A model generated the notes under the pieces. It saw nothing but the letters and a program-made list of their open reading frames with translations. It was not told the origin of the DNA and made no database searches. Made by a program: the position numbers and the translations under genes. From Blastococcus_B deserti (lineage in GTDB: Bacteria; Actinomycetota; Actinomycetes; Mycobacteriales; Geodermatophilaceae), in NCBI RefSeq assembly GCF_042682525.1, contig NZ_JBHUHP010000015.1:127538-191537 (forward strand): a stretch of 64,000 nucleotides of DNA, in the 5' to 3' direction. This document shows, one piece after another, positions 18,519 to 26,490 of this stretch (position 1 is its first letter; each line of letters starts with the position of its first letter).

Positions 18519-19882
18519 GACCCGGTCCCGACGGCGGTCGGCAGGCCGCGCACGGACGCCGCCCCGGGCAGGTCCGCGCACCAGCGCAGGACGGCGTCGA
18601 CGGCCTCCTCCCGCAGCGCCCGCGCCAGCAGCGACCGGTGCTTGGCGGCGATGACGGCGGCCGGGTAGGGGCGGTCCGGGCCGCCGGGCGGACGGTCCTC
18701 CGTGGCGGTGCGGACCCGGCCGTCCCGGGTCCGCACCGTCACCCGAGCGGCCCGGACGTCGGGGACGGCGGCGGTCATCTCCGGGTCCTCGACCACCGTC
18801 ACGCGCGCCATGAGGGCCCGCAGCACCGGATCGGCCGCCGCCTCGTCGGTGTAGGCGTCGATCCCGTTGTCCCGGCGCACGATCCGGGCGGCGACCGAGT
18901 ACGGGATCGAGTGCTTGCCCGCGAACCCGGTCGGTGGATCCCGGCCGTCGAGCCGCGTCGCCGGGTCGTACGTGGCGACCTCCACCGCGTCGACGTCCCC
19001 GGGGCCGAACCCGCCGGCCGCCAGCAGCGCCTCGGTTGCCTCGATCGGTGCGTGGTTCCAGGGGCTGCAGGCGTGCAGCTTGAGATAGCCGGTGGCCACG
19101 TATCGGAGGCTGCCCAGGTCCCGGTCGAGGTGCGCGGCGTCGAAGGACTCGCCCAGCACCTCGCCGTAGACGGTCTCCAGCGCGCGACGGTCGCCCGACG
19201 TGCCGCCTGCCGCCAGCTCGACGGCGAGCACGCCGTTGGCCGCCGTCACCCCGGTGAGCGCGTTCCGCACCGTCGCGCCCGTGTTGGCCGCCCGCTGCGT
19301 GGAGGCGGGCGTGAGGGCGGCGGCGACGAGCACCGCCTGCGTGGTCGTGTCGACGTCGCACCGCCGCAACCGTGCGACGCCGACCGCGGCCCCGCACGCC
19401 ATCGCCGTCCCGAACGGGTGGACCACCCGCCGCAGGCGCACGCCGCGGGCGACGCGGACGGCCACCTCGTAGGCGGCGGCCGCCGCCTCGAGGAGCTCCG
19501 GGCCGGAGGCGTCCACCTCCTCGGCCACGGCCAGGACGGCCGGCAGCGTGTGGGCGCTCGGGTGGTTGGCCGCGGCGGGGTGGCCCTCGTCGAGCTCGAG
19601 CCGCACGGCCGCCAGCCCGTTGGCCAGGGCCGCCGCGGCCGGACTGGCCCCGCGGCCCGTCGCCAGCACGGTGGCCGGGCCGGGGCCGCCCGTGCGCGGG
19701 GCCGCCAGCGCCGCCGCCCCGACCTCCGGCTCGACCGCGGCGCCCACGATCGCGGCCACGGTGTCGGTGACGACCGTGACCAGGTGCGGGACGTCCTCCG
19801 GGCGCAGCGCCCCGGGACCCAGGGACCACTCCACGAGGCGCTCGAGGCGTTCCGCGGACGGCGGGGACCCACCGGGGGTCAT
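18515..19882 (-). CDS. MmgE/PrpD family protein (copy 3)
   Basis: 455 residues. The first motif reads LELDEGHPAAANHPSAHTLPAVLAVAEE, an LDEGH variant shared with copy 5 on the opposite strand. The basic segment is GATVRNALTGVTAANGVLAVELAAGG and the lid motif is GYLKLHACSPWNHAPIEAT. The C-terminal domain includes KHSIPYSVAARIV. ATG start, overlapping copy 4 by ATGA. Its similarity in motif to copy 5 suggests the two may act on related intermediates or form a heteromeric pair. No known member (methylcitrate dehydratase, aconitate decarboxylase) was recognised as an orthologue. Confidence 0.87.
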   Translation of the reverse strand: MTPGGSPPSAERLERLVEWSLGPGALRPEDVPHLVTVVTDTVAAIVGAAVEPEVGAAALAAPRTGGPGPATVLATGRGASPAAAALANGLAAVRLELDEGHPAAANHPSAHTLPAVLAVAEEVDASGPELLEAAAAAYEVAVRVARGVRLRRVVHPFGTAMACGAAVGVARLRRCDVDTTTQAVLVAAALTPASTQRAANTGATVRNALTGVTAANGVLAVELAAGGTSGDRRALETVYGEVLGESFDAAHLDRDLGSLRYVATGYLKLHACSPWNHAPIEATEALLAAGGFGPGDVDAVEVATYDPATRLDGRDPPTGFAGKHSIPYSVAARIVRRDNGIDAYTDEAAADPVLRALMARVTVVEDPEMTAAVPDVRAARVTVRTRDGRVRTATEDRPPGGPDRPYPAAVIAAKHRSLLARALREEAVDAVLRWCADLPGAASVRGLPTAVGTGS

Positions 19883-21285
19883 CCCCGGACACCCGCCATG
19901 AGCGCCCGTACGTCCGGCGCCTCCGGGAGCGCGAGGCCCGCGTCGGCGACCGCGCGTGCGGTCTCGTCGTCGAGCACCCGGACCGCGTTGAGGCGGAACT
20001 TCTCCGCCAGCTCGGCAGAGGACAGGGGGTTGGCCGGACCGCCGCGGTTGGCGTCCACGCGGACCTCGTGCCGGGCGCCTCCGGTGGTGACCACGCGGAG
20101 CACGGCGGGGAACTGGTGGGGGAAGATCTCGTCGCAGCGGGCGTCCGGGACGCACCGCACCCGGGCGGCCAGCGCGAGCCGCACGGGGTCGGCGGCGGCC
20201 TCGTCGGTGAAGTCCTCGTGGAAGACGCCGAGGCCGCCTCCGCCGGTGAGCGCGGCGGCGACGGTGTAGGGCCCGCTGAAGGCGGCGTGGTAGCCCGAAC
20301 GCGGGCGGGCCTTCTCCTCCGCGGGCTCGCCGATGGTGCGCAGCACGGCCGTCGGGGCGCCCAGCTCGATCGACTCGATGTCCTCGGGCCGGACGCCGCG
20401 GGAGCGGATCTCGAGCGCGGCGTCGATGCCGGCGTGCGTGAAGTGGTTGCACGGATAGGGCTTGAAGAAGATGCCGGGCAGCTCCCAGTGCTCGCCGATC
20501 CGGTCGACGACGGCGTCGACGTCGGCACGCTCGCCGCAGAACGCGTGCAGGAAACCGAACCGGCCCTCGATCACCGTGGGCGGACCGGTGAGCCCGTGCC
20601 GGGCCAGGTCGGCGGCCACCACCCCCGCGTGGGCGGCCCAGCCGCAGTGCACCCGTTTGACCGTGCCGCCGGTGCGGTTGGCCTCCAGCAGTCCGGAGCC
20701 CATGGACGCCGCGATCCCCGCCGCGTGCGCGATCCCGTCGGCGTCCAGCCCCCCGACCGTGGCGGCCGCGACCGCGGCCCCCACCGCTCCGCAGATCGAC
20801 GTGGCGTGCTGTCCGCGCTCGAAGAACTCCGAGTTGCCGAGGGCGGCGTCGTAGCCGCCCATCCCGAGCCGGACGGCCACCTCGATGCCGACCCCGGCCC
20901 CGTCCAGGAGCGAGGCGCCACTGGCCCCGGTCGCCTCGGCCACGGCGAGCGCGGCGGGTACGACCGGTGACGACGGGTGCAGGACCGACGGCAAGTGGGT
21001 GTCGTCGAAGTCGAGCGAGTGCGCGAGGGTCCCGTTGACCAGTGCCGCCGCGGCGGCCGGGACGCGGAGCCCCGTCCCGATCGCGGTCGCGTCCTCGGGC
21101 CCGCCCCAGCCACGGACCACGGCGGTGACGGCCGAGGCGGAGACCTCCTCCGTCGCGGCCAGGCTGTTGCCCAGGAGGTCGAGCACCCGACGGGCGACGT
21201 CGTTCCGCAGGCCCTCGGGCAGCCCCGACGCCCGGGTCTCGGCAGCGAGCCCCGCCAGGCGGGCGACGACGGTGGGCGCGGTCAT
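19879..21285 (-). CDS. MmgE/PrpD family protein (copy 4, canonical motifs)
   Basis: 468 residues with the full classical motifs: HSLDFDDTHLPSVLHPSSPVVPA (DDTH at about residue 94), GGTVKRVHCGWAAHAG, and IFFKPYPCNHFTHAGIDAA with Lys near 275. The C-terminal domain has YHAAFSGPYTVAAALTGGGG. This is the copy most likely to be a functioning hydratase, epimerase or decarboxylase of a di- or tricarboxylate, as in PrpD, iminodisuccinate epimerase or cis-aconitate decarboxylase. No prpB or prpC gene is near, so a methylcitrate role is unlikely. ATG start overlaps the cyclase stop. Confidence 0.9.
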   Translation of the reverse strand: MTAPTVVARLAGLAAETRASGLPEGLRNDVARRVLDLLGNSLAATEEVSASAVTAVVRGWGGPEDATAIGTGLRVPAAAAALVNGTLAHSLDFDDTHLPSVLHPSSPVVPAALAVAEATGASGASLLDGAGVGIEVAVRLGMGGYDAALGNSEFFERGQHATSICGAVGAAVAAATVGGLDADGIAHAAGIAASMGSGLLEANRTGGTVKRVHCGWAAHAGVVAADLARHGLTGPPTVIEGRFGFLHAFCGERADVDAVVDRIGEHWELPGIFFKPYPCNHFTHAGIDAALEIRSRGVRPEDIESIELGAPTAVLRTIGEPAEEKARPRSGYHAAFSGPYTVAAALTGGGGLGVFHEDFTDEAAADPVRLALAARVRCVPDARCDEIFPHQFPAVLRVVTTGGARHEVRVDANRGGPANPLSSAELAEKFRLNAVRVLDDETARAVADAGLALPEAPDVRALMAGVRG

Positions 21286-22121
21286 GCGGCCACCGCCGCG
21301 AAGGGACGCACGGGGGAGCCGGTGCCGCCCACGATGCGGAGCGGGGCCATCACGAAGGTGAACTCGGTGAGGCCGGCCGCGGCGGCGGCTTCGAGGTCCA
21401 GGTGCTCGATGATGTGGATGCCCGCCTGCACCAGCAGGATCCGGTGCACCGGCAGCACGCGGTGGCCGGCGCCGGCCGGGATCTGCTCGTAGGCGGTGGT
21501 GTCCGCGCCGGTCGCCACCACGCCGGCGTCGGCCAGCCACTCGCCGGCGTCGGTCGTCGGGCCGGGCACGCCGTCGGCCTGCCCGAGGTAGGTGGCGGCG
21601 TCGTCGAAGTGCTGCGCCCAGCCGGTGCGCACGAGCGCGACGTCGCCCTCCCGCAGCACCACCCCGGCCCGGGCCGCCGCCGCAGCGAGGTCGCCGGCGG
21701 TCACGCCGTATCCGGGCGGGAGGACGTCGACGCCCTTGGTGCCCGCCACGTCGAGCAGCACGCCGCGGGTGAGCAGCGCGGGGGTGTGCTCGGCGCCGAG
21801 CTCGGTGAACCGCCCACCGGTCTGCGCGGCCGCCGCGTCGACGCCGCCGTGCATCACGCCGTCGTGGCTGACGTGCGAGAGGGCGTCCACGTGGGTTCCC
21901 ACGTGGCCGCCGGTCACGATGATCTCGTTGGCGGCGGAGCCGCCGTCCGGCCGGACCATGTCGCCGTGCCGGCGGATCAGGGCCATCCGGAAGCCGGGGT
22001 GGTTGGGCGAGCAGGGCATGCCGGTGAAGAACGGCTGCCCCAGCTCGATCAGGCGCACCCCGGCCTGCACGACCGCGAGCAGGGCGTCCGGGGCGGCGGT
22101 CGGCGTCTGGTGGGTGGTCAT
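21282..22121 (-). CDS. Cyclase family protein (kynurenine-formamidase-like metal hydrolase)
   Basis: 279-residue cyclase-superfamily hydrolase. The metal site motif GGHVGTHVDALSHVS (HxGTHxDxxxH) lies near residues 73-86, followed by GVLLDVAGTKGVDVLPPGYGVTAGDL, VALVRTGWAQHFDD and a C-terminal HRILLVQAGIHIIEHLDLE. Known members hydrolyse N-formylkynurenine, isatin or related amides, so amide or lactone ring opening is plausible. ATG start; the ribosome site GGAGAGG is upstream and its start overlaps the end of the lyase gene. The exact substrate cannot be read from sequence. Confidence 0.85.
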   Translation of the reverse strand: MTTHQTPTAAPDALLAVVQAGVRLIELGQPFFTGMPCSPNHPGFRMALIRRHGDMVRPDGGSAANEIIVTGGHVGTHVDALSHVSHDGVMHGGVDAAAAQTGGRFTELGAEHTPALLTRGVLLDVAGTKGVDVLPPGYGVTAGDLAAAAARAGVVLREGDVALVRTGWAQHFDDAATYLGQADGVPGPTTDAGEWLADAGVVATGADTTAYEQIPAGAGHRVLPVHRILLVQAGIHIIEHLDLEAAAAAGLTEFTFVMAPLRIVGGTGSPVRPFAAVAA

Positions 22122-22996
22122 GGGGCCTCTCCTGCGCGGGGATCAGGGGCGGGGGGTTCGAGCGGCACGCGGGGACCCGCGCGATCGAGAACCGTGCGAG
22201 CGCGAGCCACCACGGCGGGATCGACGAACCGGCCGTGGGCGTCCAGTGCGGCGGCCTCCCCGCGGGCGGCCGCCTCGGCCGCGGTGGCGACGATGCCCTC
22301 CGCCGCCGCGACGTCCTCCGCCGACGGCGTGTACACGTCGTGGACGACCTCGATCTGCCGCGGATGGATCACCGACCGCCCGAAGAAGCCCGTCGCGCGG
22401 CCGGTCTCGCAGCTGGCCCGGAGCCCGGCCGGATCACCGACGTCCGTCCAGACGCTCTGGACCGGCGACGGCAGCCCGGCCGCGCGGGCCGCCACCACGA
22501 CCCACCCGCGGGCCCAGGCGAGCCCCTGGTCCCGGTCGACGAGCAGGTCGGCGGCCAGGTCGGCCTCGCCGAGCCCGATGCCGACGACCCGGGCGTGGGC
22601 CCCGGCCAGCTCGCGGGCCCGCGAGAGTCCCCGGGCGCTCTCCAGCAGGAGCTGCAGCGGCGCCCCCGTGCGCTCGGCCACCTCGCGGACGACGTCGGGG
22701 TCCTCGGCCCGCGGTACCCGGAGGCCCTCCAGCCGGCGGCCGGCGAGCGCGGCGACGTCCCGGCGGCCGGGCTCGGTGCGGGGCGGGTTGATCCGCACCC
22801 ACACCTGCCGCCCGTCGTCGTCGGCACGCTCGTCGAGCAGGGCGACGGTGAGGTCTCGGGCGGTGTCCTTCTGCGCCGCCGGCACGGCGTCCTCCAGGTC
22901 GATGACCACCGCGTCGGCGCCCGCGACCAGCGCCTTGGCCACCCGTTCCGGCCGGTGACCGGGCACGTAGAGCCAGGACCGCGGGACGACGCTCAC
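22118..22996 (-). CDS. CitE-type CoA ester lyase
   Basis: HpcH/HpaI-CitE aldolase-fold lyase of 292 residues. It shows SWLYVPGHRPERVAKALVAG, DAVVIDLEDAVPAAQKDTAR (acidic Mg site), WVRINPP, LQLLLESARGL, GIGLGEADLAADL and GRSVIHPRQI. Relatives split malyl-CoA, citramalyl-CoA or similar acids into acetyl- or propionyl-CoA plus glyoxylate, pyruvate or another keto acid, using Mg2+. The gene follows a family III CoA-transferase gene with a GTGA overlap, the same pairing used for itaconate/citramalate breakdown. It is therefore probably the final C-C cleavage step of the island's pathway. Confidence 0.9.
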   Translation of the reverse strand: MSVVPRSWLYVPGHRPERVAKALVAGADAVVIDLEDAVPAAQKDTARDLTVALLDERADDDGRQVWVRINPPRTEPGRRDVAALAGRRLEGLRVPRAEDPDVVREVAERTGAPLQLLLESARGLSRARELAGAHARVVGIGLGEADLAADLLVDRDQGLAWARGWVVVAARAAGLPSPVQSVWTDVGDPAGLRASCETGRATGFFGRSVIHPRQIEVVHDVYTPSAEDVAAAEGIVATAAEAAARGEAAALDAHGRFVDPAVVARARTVLDRAGPRVPLEPPAPDPRAGEAP

Positions 22997-24178
22997 ACCG
23001 CCCCCTTCTTCCGCAGCTCCGCCACCTCGTCGGGACCGATGCCGATCTCGCCGAGGACCTCCTCGGTGTGCTGGCCGATGCTCGGGCCGGCGCTGCGGAT
23101 CGCGCCGGGGGTCTCGGACAGCCGGAACAGCACGTTCTGCATCAGCACCGAGCCCAGCTCCGGGTCGGGCACGCGCACGAGGGAGCCGAGGGCCGCGAAC
23201 TGCGGATCGGCCATGACGTCCCGGACGTCGTAGATGGGTGCGACCGCGGCCTGGGCCTCCTCGAAGGCGCGCACCACCTCGTCGCGGTCCCGCTCGGCGA
23301 TCCACGAACCGACGGCCTCGTCGAGCTCGTCGGCGTGCTTCGCGCGCTCGGCACCGGACGCGAACCACGGCTCGTCGACGAACTCCGGCCGCCCCACCAG
23401 GTGCATGACCCGCTCGGCGATGCTCTGGGCGCTGGTGGAGACGGCCACCCAGCGGCCGTCGCGGGTGCGGTAGGTGTTGCGGGGGGCGTTGTTGGCCGAG
23501 CGGTTCCCGGTGCGCGGCTGGATCTGGCCGAGGGCGTCGTACACCGTCGGCTGCGGGCCCAGCAGGGTGAGGATCGGCTCGATGATGGCGAGGTCGACGA
23601 CCTGGCCCCGGCCGGTGGTGTCCCGGGCGCGCAGGGCGGTCATGGTCGCGAACGCCGCCGCGAGCGCCGCGATGCCGTCGGCGAGGCCGAACGGCGGGAG
23701 GGTGGGGGGGACCGTCGGGCTCACCGGTGATGGCGGCGAACCCGCTCATGGCCTCAGCCAGGGTGCCGAAACCCGGCCGTCCCGAGTAGGGGCCGAACTG
23801 GCCGAACCCCGTTACCCGGACCAGGACCAGCCCGGGGTTGATCCGGGACAGCTCGTCGTAGCCCAGACCCCATCGCTCCAGCGTGCCGGGACGGAAGTTC
23901 TCGATGACGACGTCCGCCCCGGCGACCAGCCGCCGGAAGACGTCCTGGCCCTCGGGGGTGCCCAGGTAGAGGGTGATCCCGCGCTTGTTGCGGCCCACGA
24001 CCTTGCCCCACAGCCCCACCCCGTCCTTGCTGGCGCCGTGGTAGCGGACGGGGTCGCCCTTCGGGTGCTCGATCTTGATGACGTCGGCGCCGAAGTCGCC
24101 CAGCATCGTGGCCGCGAGCGGGCCGGCGAAGAGCGTCGAGACGTCCAGGACGCGGAGACCGGCGAGGGCTGCGCTCAT
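22993..24178 (-). pseudogene. CaiB/BaiF family III CoA-transferase, single-base frameshift
   Basis: Transfers CoA between acyl groups and probably activates the pathway acid. The N-terminal frame (LRVLDVSTLFAGPLAATMLGDFGADVIKIEHP ... FAAITGEPDGPP) ends at a run of seven G on the plus strand (23704-23710), and the rest (TLPPFGLADGIAALAAAFA ... IGIGPDEVAELRKKGAV) continues one base out of phase. Deleting one G restores a full 394-residue protein. The break lies about ten residues before the presumed catalytic Asp in GLADG. A homopolymer sequencing error is the simplest cause, since flanking sequence is well conserved; slipped-strand variation is the alternative. ATG start overlaps the iclR stop. 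Confidence 0.85.
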
Positions 24179-24972
24179 GCGATGGCCCGTCCTTCCATGC
24201 GAGGTAGACCGCCGCGCCAGCCCATCTCACGCGAGATGCGATCGGCGGCCGCGGTGACGAGCGGGACGAACCTGTCCCGTGCTGCGGAGTCGACGCGGGC
24301 GGCGGGCCCGCACACCGAGATGGCGCCCTTGACGTGGCCGTCCACACCGAAGACGGGAGCGGCGACCGAACCCGCACCCTCCTGGCGCTCGCCGTCCGAG
24401 CAGGCGAACCCGTGGGCCCGGACGTCGCGGATCCGCTGCCGCAGCCCGGCGGTGTCGACGATGGTCCGCTGCGTCAGCACGTCGAGCGGGCCGGCCAGCA
24501 CGGCCTCGATCTCCTCGTCGGCGAGGAAGGCGAGGATGCACGTGCTCGAGCTCCCCGCGTGCAGGGGGAACCGGCGGCCCAGCTCCACGGTCATCTTGAT
24601 CTCCCGCGGGCTCTCCACCTGGTCGAGGTAGACCCGCCCGCCTGGCACGTGGGCGGAGACGGTCGTGGTCTCACCGGTGCTGGCCTGGAGCTCCCGCAGC
24701 ACCGGCATCGCGGCGACGCGCAGGTCCAGCTCGCGCAGGGCACGGGCGCCGAGGGCGGCGGCGGACGGGCCGAGGCGGTACTCCCGGGTCCCGGCGTCGG
24801 TCTCCAGCAGGCCGCGCTGCACCAGCGTGCGGAGGATGCGGTGCACGACGGCCTTCGAGAGTCCGAGGTCCCGCGCCAGCGCGGACACCCCCAGCGAGTC
24901 CGGGCCCTCGAGGAAGTTCAGCAGGACGTCGGCGACCCGCCCCGCGCCCTCGGTGCCTGCGCTGTCGGCCAT
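24175..24972 (-). CDS. IclR family transcriptional regulator
   Basis: First gene of the leftward operon, 265 residues. The winged helix occupies residues 10-70 (RVADVLLNFLEGPDSLGVSALARDLGLSKAVVHRILRTLVQRGLLE) and the IclR ligand domain 80-255 (ETTTVSAHVPGGRVYLDQVESPREIKMTVELG, HAGSSSTCILAFLADEE, GSVAAPVFGVDGHVKGAISVCGPAARV). IclR regulators of aromatic and organic-acid catabolism commonly sit divergent to the genes they control and respond to the substrate. The 264-bp gap to the ABC importer contains two copies of GTTCC-N7-GGAAC, the likely operators. Activator or repressor mode is unknown. Confidence 0.92.
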   Translation of the reverse strand: MADSAGTEGAGRVADVLLNFLEGPDSLGVSALARDLGLSKAVVHRILRTLVQRGLLETDAGTREYRLGPSAAALGARALRELDLRVAAMPVLRELQASTGETTTVSAHVPGGRVYLDQVESPREIKMTVELGRRFPLHAGSSSTCILAFLADEEIEAVLAGPLDVLTQRTIVDTAGLRQRIRDVRAHGFACSDGERQEGAGSVAAPVFGVDGHVKGAISVCGPAARVDSAARDRFVPLVTAAADRISREMGWRGGLPRMEGRAIA

Positions 24973-25049
24973 GTCCCCCTCTTCTCGCGGCGTGCCGTGC
25001 TGCTCCGTACGCGTGCCCGCACGGGCCGCTGATGCGCTGCAGGCGCTTT

Positions 25050-25066
25050 GTTCCTGCTAGCGGAAC
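25050..25066. promoter_or_regulatory. Candidate IclR operator, copy 1 (GTTCC-N7-GGAAC)
   Basis: GTTCC-TGCTAGC-GGAAC, inverted repeat with 5-base arms and a palindromic GCTAGC core, 78 bp upstream of the iclR start. An identical arm arrangement recurs 144 bp away near livK. Confidence 0.6.
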
Positions 25067-25124
25067 GACCACCAGCGGGCTCACCCCACCACACTCGCGG
25101 CGACCGACCAGCCGAAATGTAGAC

Positions 25125-25153
25125 GCAACAGCGACTTTGCCGCTACCTGTTGC
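25125..25153. promoter_or_regulatory. Inverted repeat GCAACAG-N15-CTGTTGC
   Basis: Perfect 7-base arms, lying between the two GTTCC/GGAAC palindromes in the shared control region. It may be a further protein-binding site or a promoter-spanning element. Evidence is symmetry and location only. Confidence 0.4.
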
Positions 25154-25193
25154 CACGGCCGGGGCGCCGGTGACAGAGTGGCTCGCTACCAGT

Positions 25194-25210
25194 GTTCCGT
25201 GCAGAGGAAC
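25194..25210. promoter_or_regulatory. Candidate IclR operator, copy 2 (GTTCC-N7-GGAAC)
   Basis: GTTCC-GTGCAGA-GGAAC, with the same arms and the same 7-base spacing as the copy at 25050. It ends 26 bp before the livK start, where a bound regulator would block or recruit polymerase. Confidence 0.6.
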
Positions 25211-25236
25211 GCCCGCGCTCAGTCGGGAGATCGAAC

Positions 25237-26490
25237 ATGAGGAAGCCCTGGATCACTGCGATGGCGGTCGCGCTGCCGCTGGCGCTCGCAGCCTGCGGCG
25301 GATCGGCCCCGCCCGGCACCGAGGGCGGCGAGGGCGGTGCGGGCGGCGGTTCCGGCGAGACCATCACGATCGGCTCGCTGCACCCGCTCAGCGGGGCGGC
25401 GGCCGCCGACGGCCAGCAGATGGACAACGGCGCCAAGCTCGCCATCGAGGCGATCAACGAGGCCGGCGGTATCGAGTCCCTCGACGGCGCCCAGCTCGAA
25501 CTCGCCAGCGCGGACACCCAGGGCGCCCCCGAGGTCGGGCAGAGCGAGGCGCAGCGGCTGATCCAGGAGGGTGCCGTCGCGCTGGTCGGCACCTACCAGA
25601 GCGCGGTGAGCCAGAACGTGGCCGCGGTGGCCGAGCGCAACTCCGTGCCGTTCGTCATCGACGTGTCCAGCGCGGACGCGATCCTCCAGCAGGGCTACCG
25701 GTTCACCTTCCGGCTCCAGCCCAGTGCCGCGGTGCTCGCGGAGCGGGGGGCGGAGTACCTGGCGGAGGTGTCCGAGAACGCCGGAGCGCCCGCGCAGCGT
25801 GTGGCCATCCTGCACGAGCAGGGGCCGTTCGGGACGGCGATCACCGAGACCTTCACCGCCACCGCCCAGGACCTGGGCATGGAGATCGGGCCGGTCATCA
25901 GCTACGACCCGGCCAGCGTCTCCGACTTCACCACCCAGATCACCTCGGTCCGCGAGGCCGGTGCCGACGTCCTCATGGTCGCCGGCTACTACCGCGACGG
26001 CGTGCTGGTGGCCAACGCCGTCAACACCGTCAAGCCGGGCCTGGACGCCGTGTGGGGCGTGGCGAACGGGGCCTTCGACACCCCGCAGTTCCCTGGCGAG
26101 GTGGGCGAGGCCGGTGAGGGGTACTTCGACGCCAACTACCGGCTGGACATGACCAACCCGGAGACCCAGGAGCTCGCCGAGCTCTACGAGGAGACCTACG
26201 GCGACGAGATCCGCACGGCCGCGGTCCTCTCGTACGACGCCGTCCGGGTCATCGCGGATGCGCTCGAGAGGGCCGGTGACGCCAGCCCGCAGGCGGTCCG
26301 CGACGCCATCGCCGAGACCGAGCTGGACTCGCTCATCGCCCAGGACGGGCCGATCTCCTTCGACGAGGCAGGTGAGAACGAGAACGCCGCACCGATCCTG
26401 ATGCAGGTGGTCGACGGCGCGGTCAGGCAGGTGTACCCCGAGGAGTACGCCGAGACGGAGCCCGTCTACCCGGCCACGCCGGGCCAGTGA
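25237..26490 (+). CDS. livK: Branched-chain-type ABC transporter substrate-binding lipoprotein
   Basis: Extracytoplasmic binding protein of 417 residues. A lipoprotein signal (RKPWITAMAVALPLALAACGG, lipobox LAAC) is followed by a Gly-rich linker and the LivK fold: TITIGSLHPLSGAAAADGQQMDNGAKLAIEAINEAGG, GTYQSAVSQNVAAVAERNSVPF, VAILHEQGPFGTAITETF, VSYDAVRVIADALERAG. Family members bind amino acids, amides, urea or aromatic acids, so the name does not prove leucine transport. First gene of the rightward operon, with CGGGAGA before the ATG. Its ligand should be the substrate of the adjacent catabolic genes. Confidence 0.9.
   Translation: MRKPWITAMAVALPLALAACGGSAPPGTEGGEGGAGGGSGETITIGSLHPLSGAAAADGQQMDNGAKLAIEAINEAGGIESLDGAQLELASADTQGAPEVGQSEAQRLIQEGAVALVGTYQSAVSQNVAAVAERNSVPFVIDVSSADAILQQGYRFTFRLQPSAAVLAERGAEYLAEVSENAGAPAQRVAILHEQGPFGTAITETFTATAQDLGMEIGPVISYDPASVSDFTTQITSVREAGADVLMVAGYYRDGVLVANAVNTVKPGLDAVWGVANGAFDTPQFPGEVGEAGEGYFDANYRLDMTNPETQELAELYEETYGDEIRTAAVLSYDAVRVIADALERAGDASPQAVRDAIAETELDSLIAQDGPISFDEAGENENAAPILMQVVDGAVRQVYPEEYAETEPVYPATPGQ

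Noticed and set aside
17157..21285. Methylcitrate cycle (prp) operon
   Set aside because: PrpD-like genes are present but there is no methylcitrate synthase or methylisocitrate lyase gene nearby, and several copies have altered active-site motifs.
22118..24178. Standard itaconate degradation operon
   Set aside because: The CoA-transferase plus CitE pair fits, but the MaoC-type itaconyl-CoA hydratase is missing and the amidohydrolase, racemase and FAD genes do not belong to that pathway.
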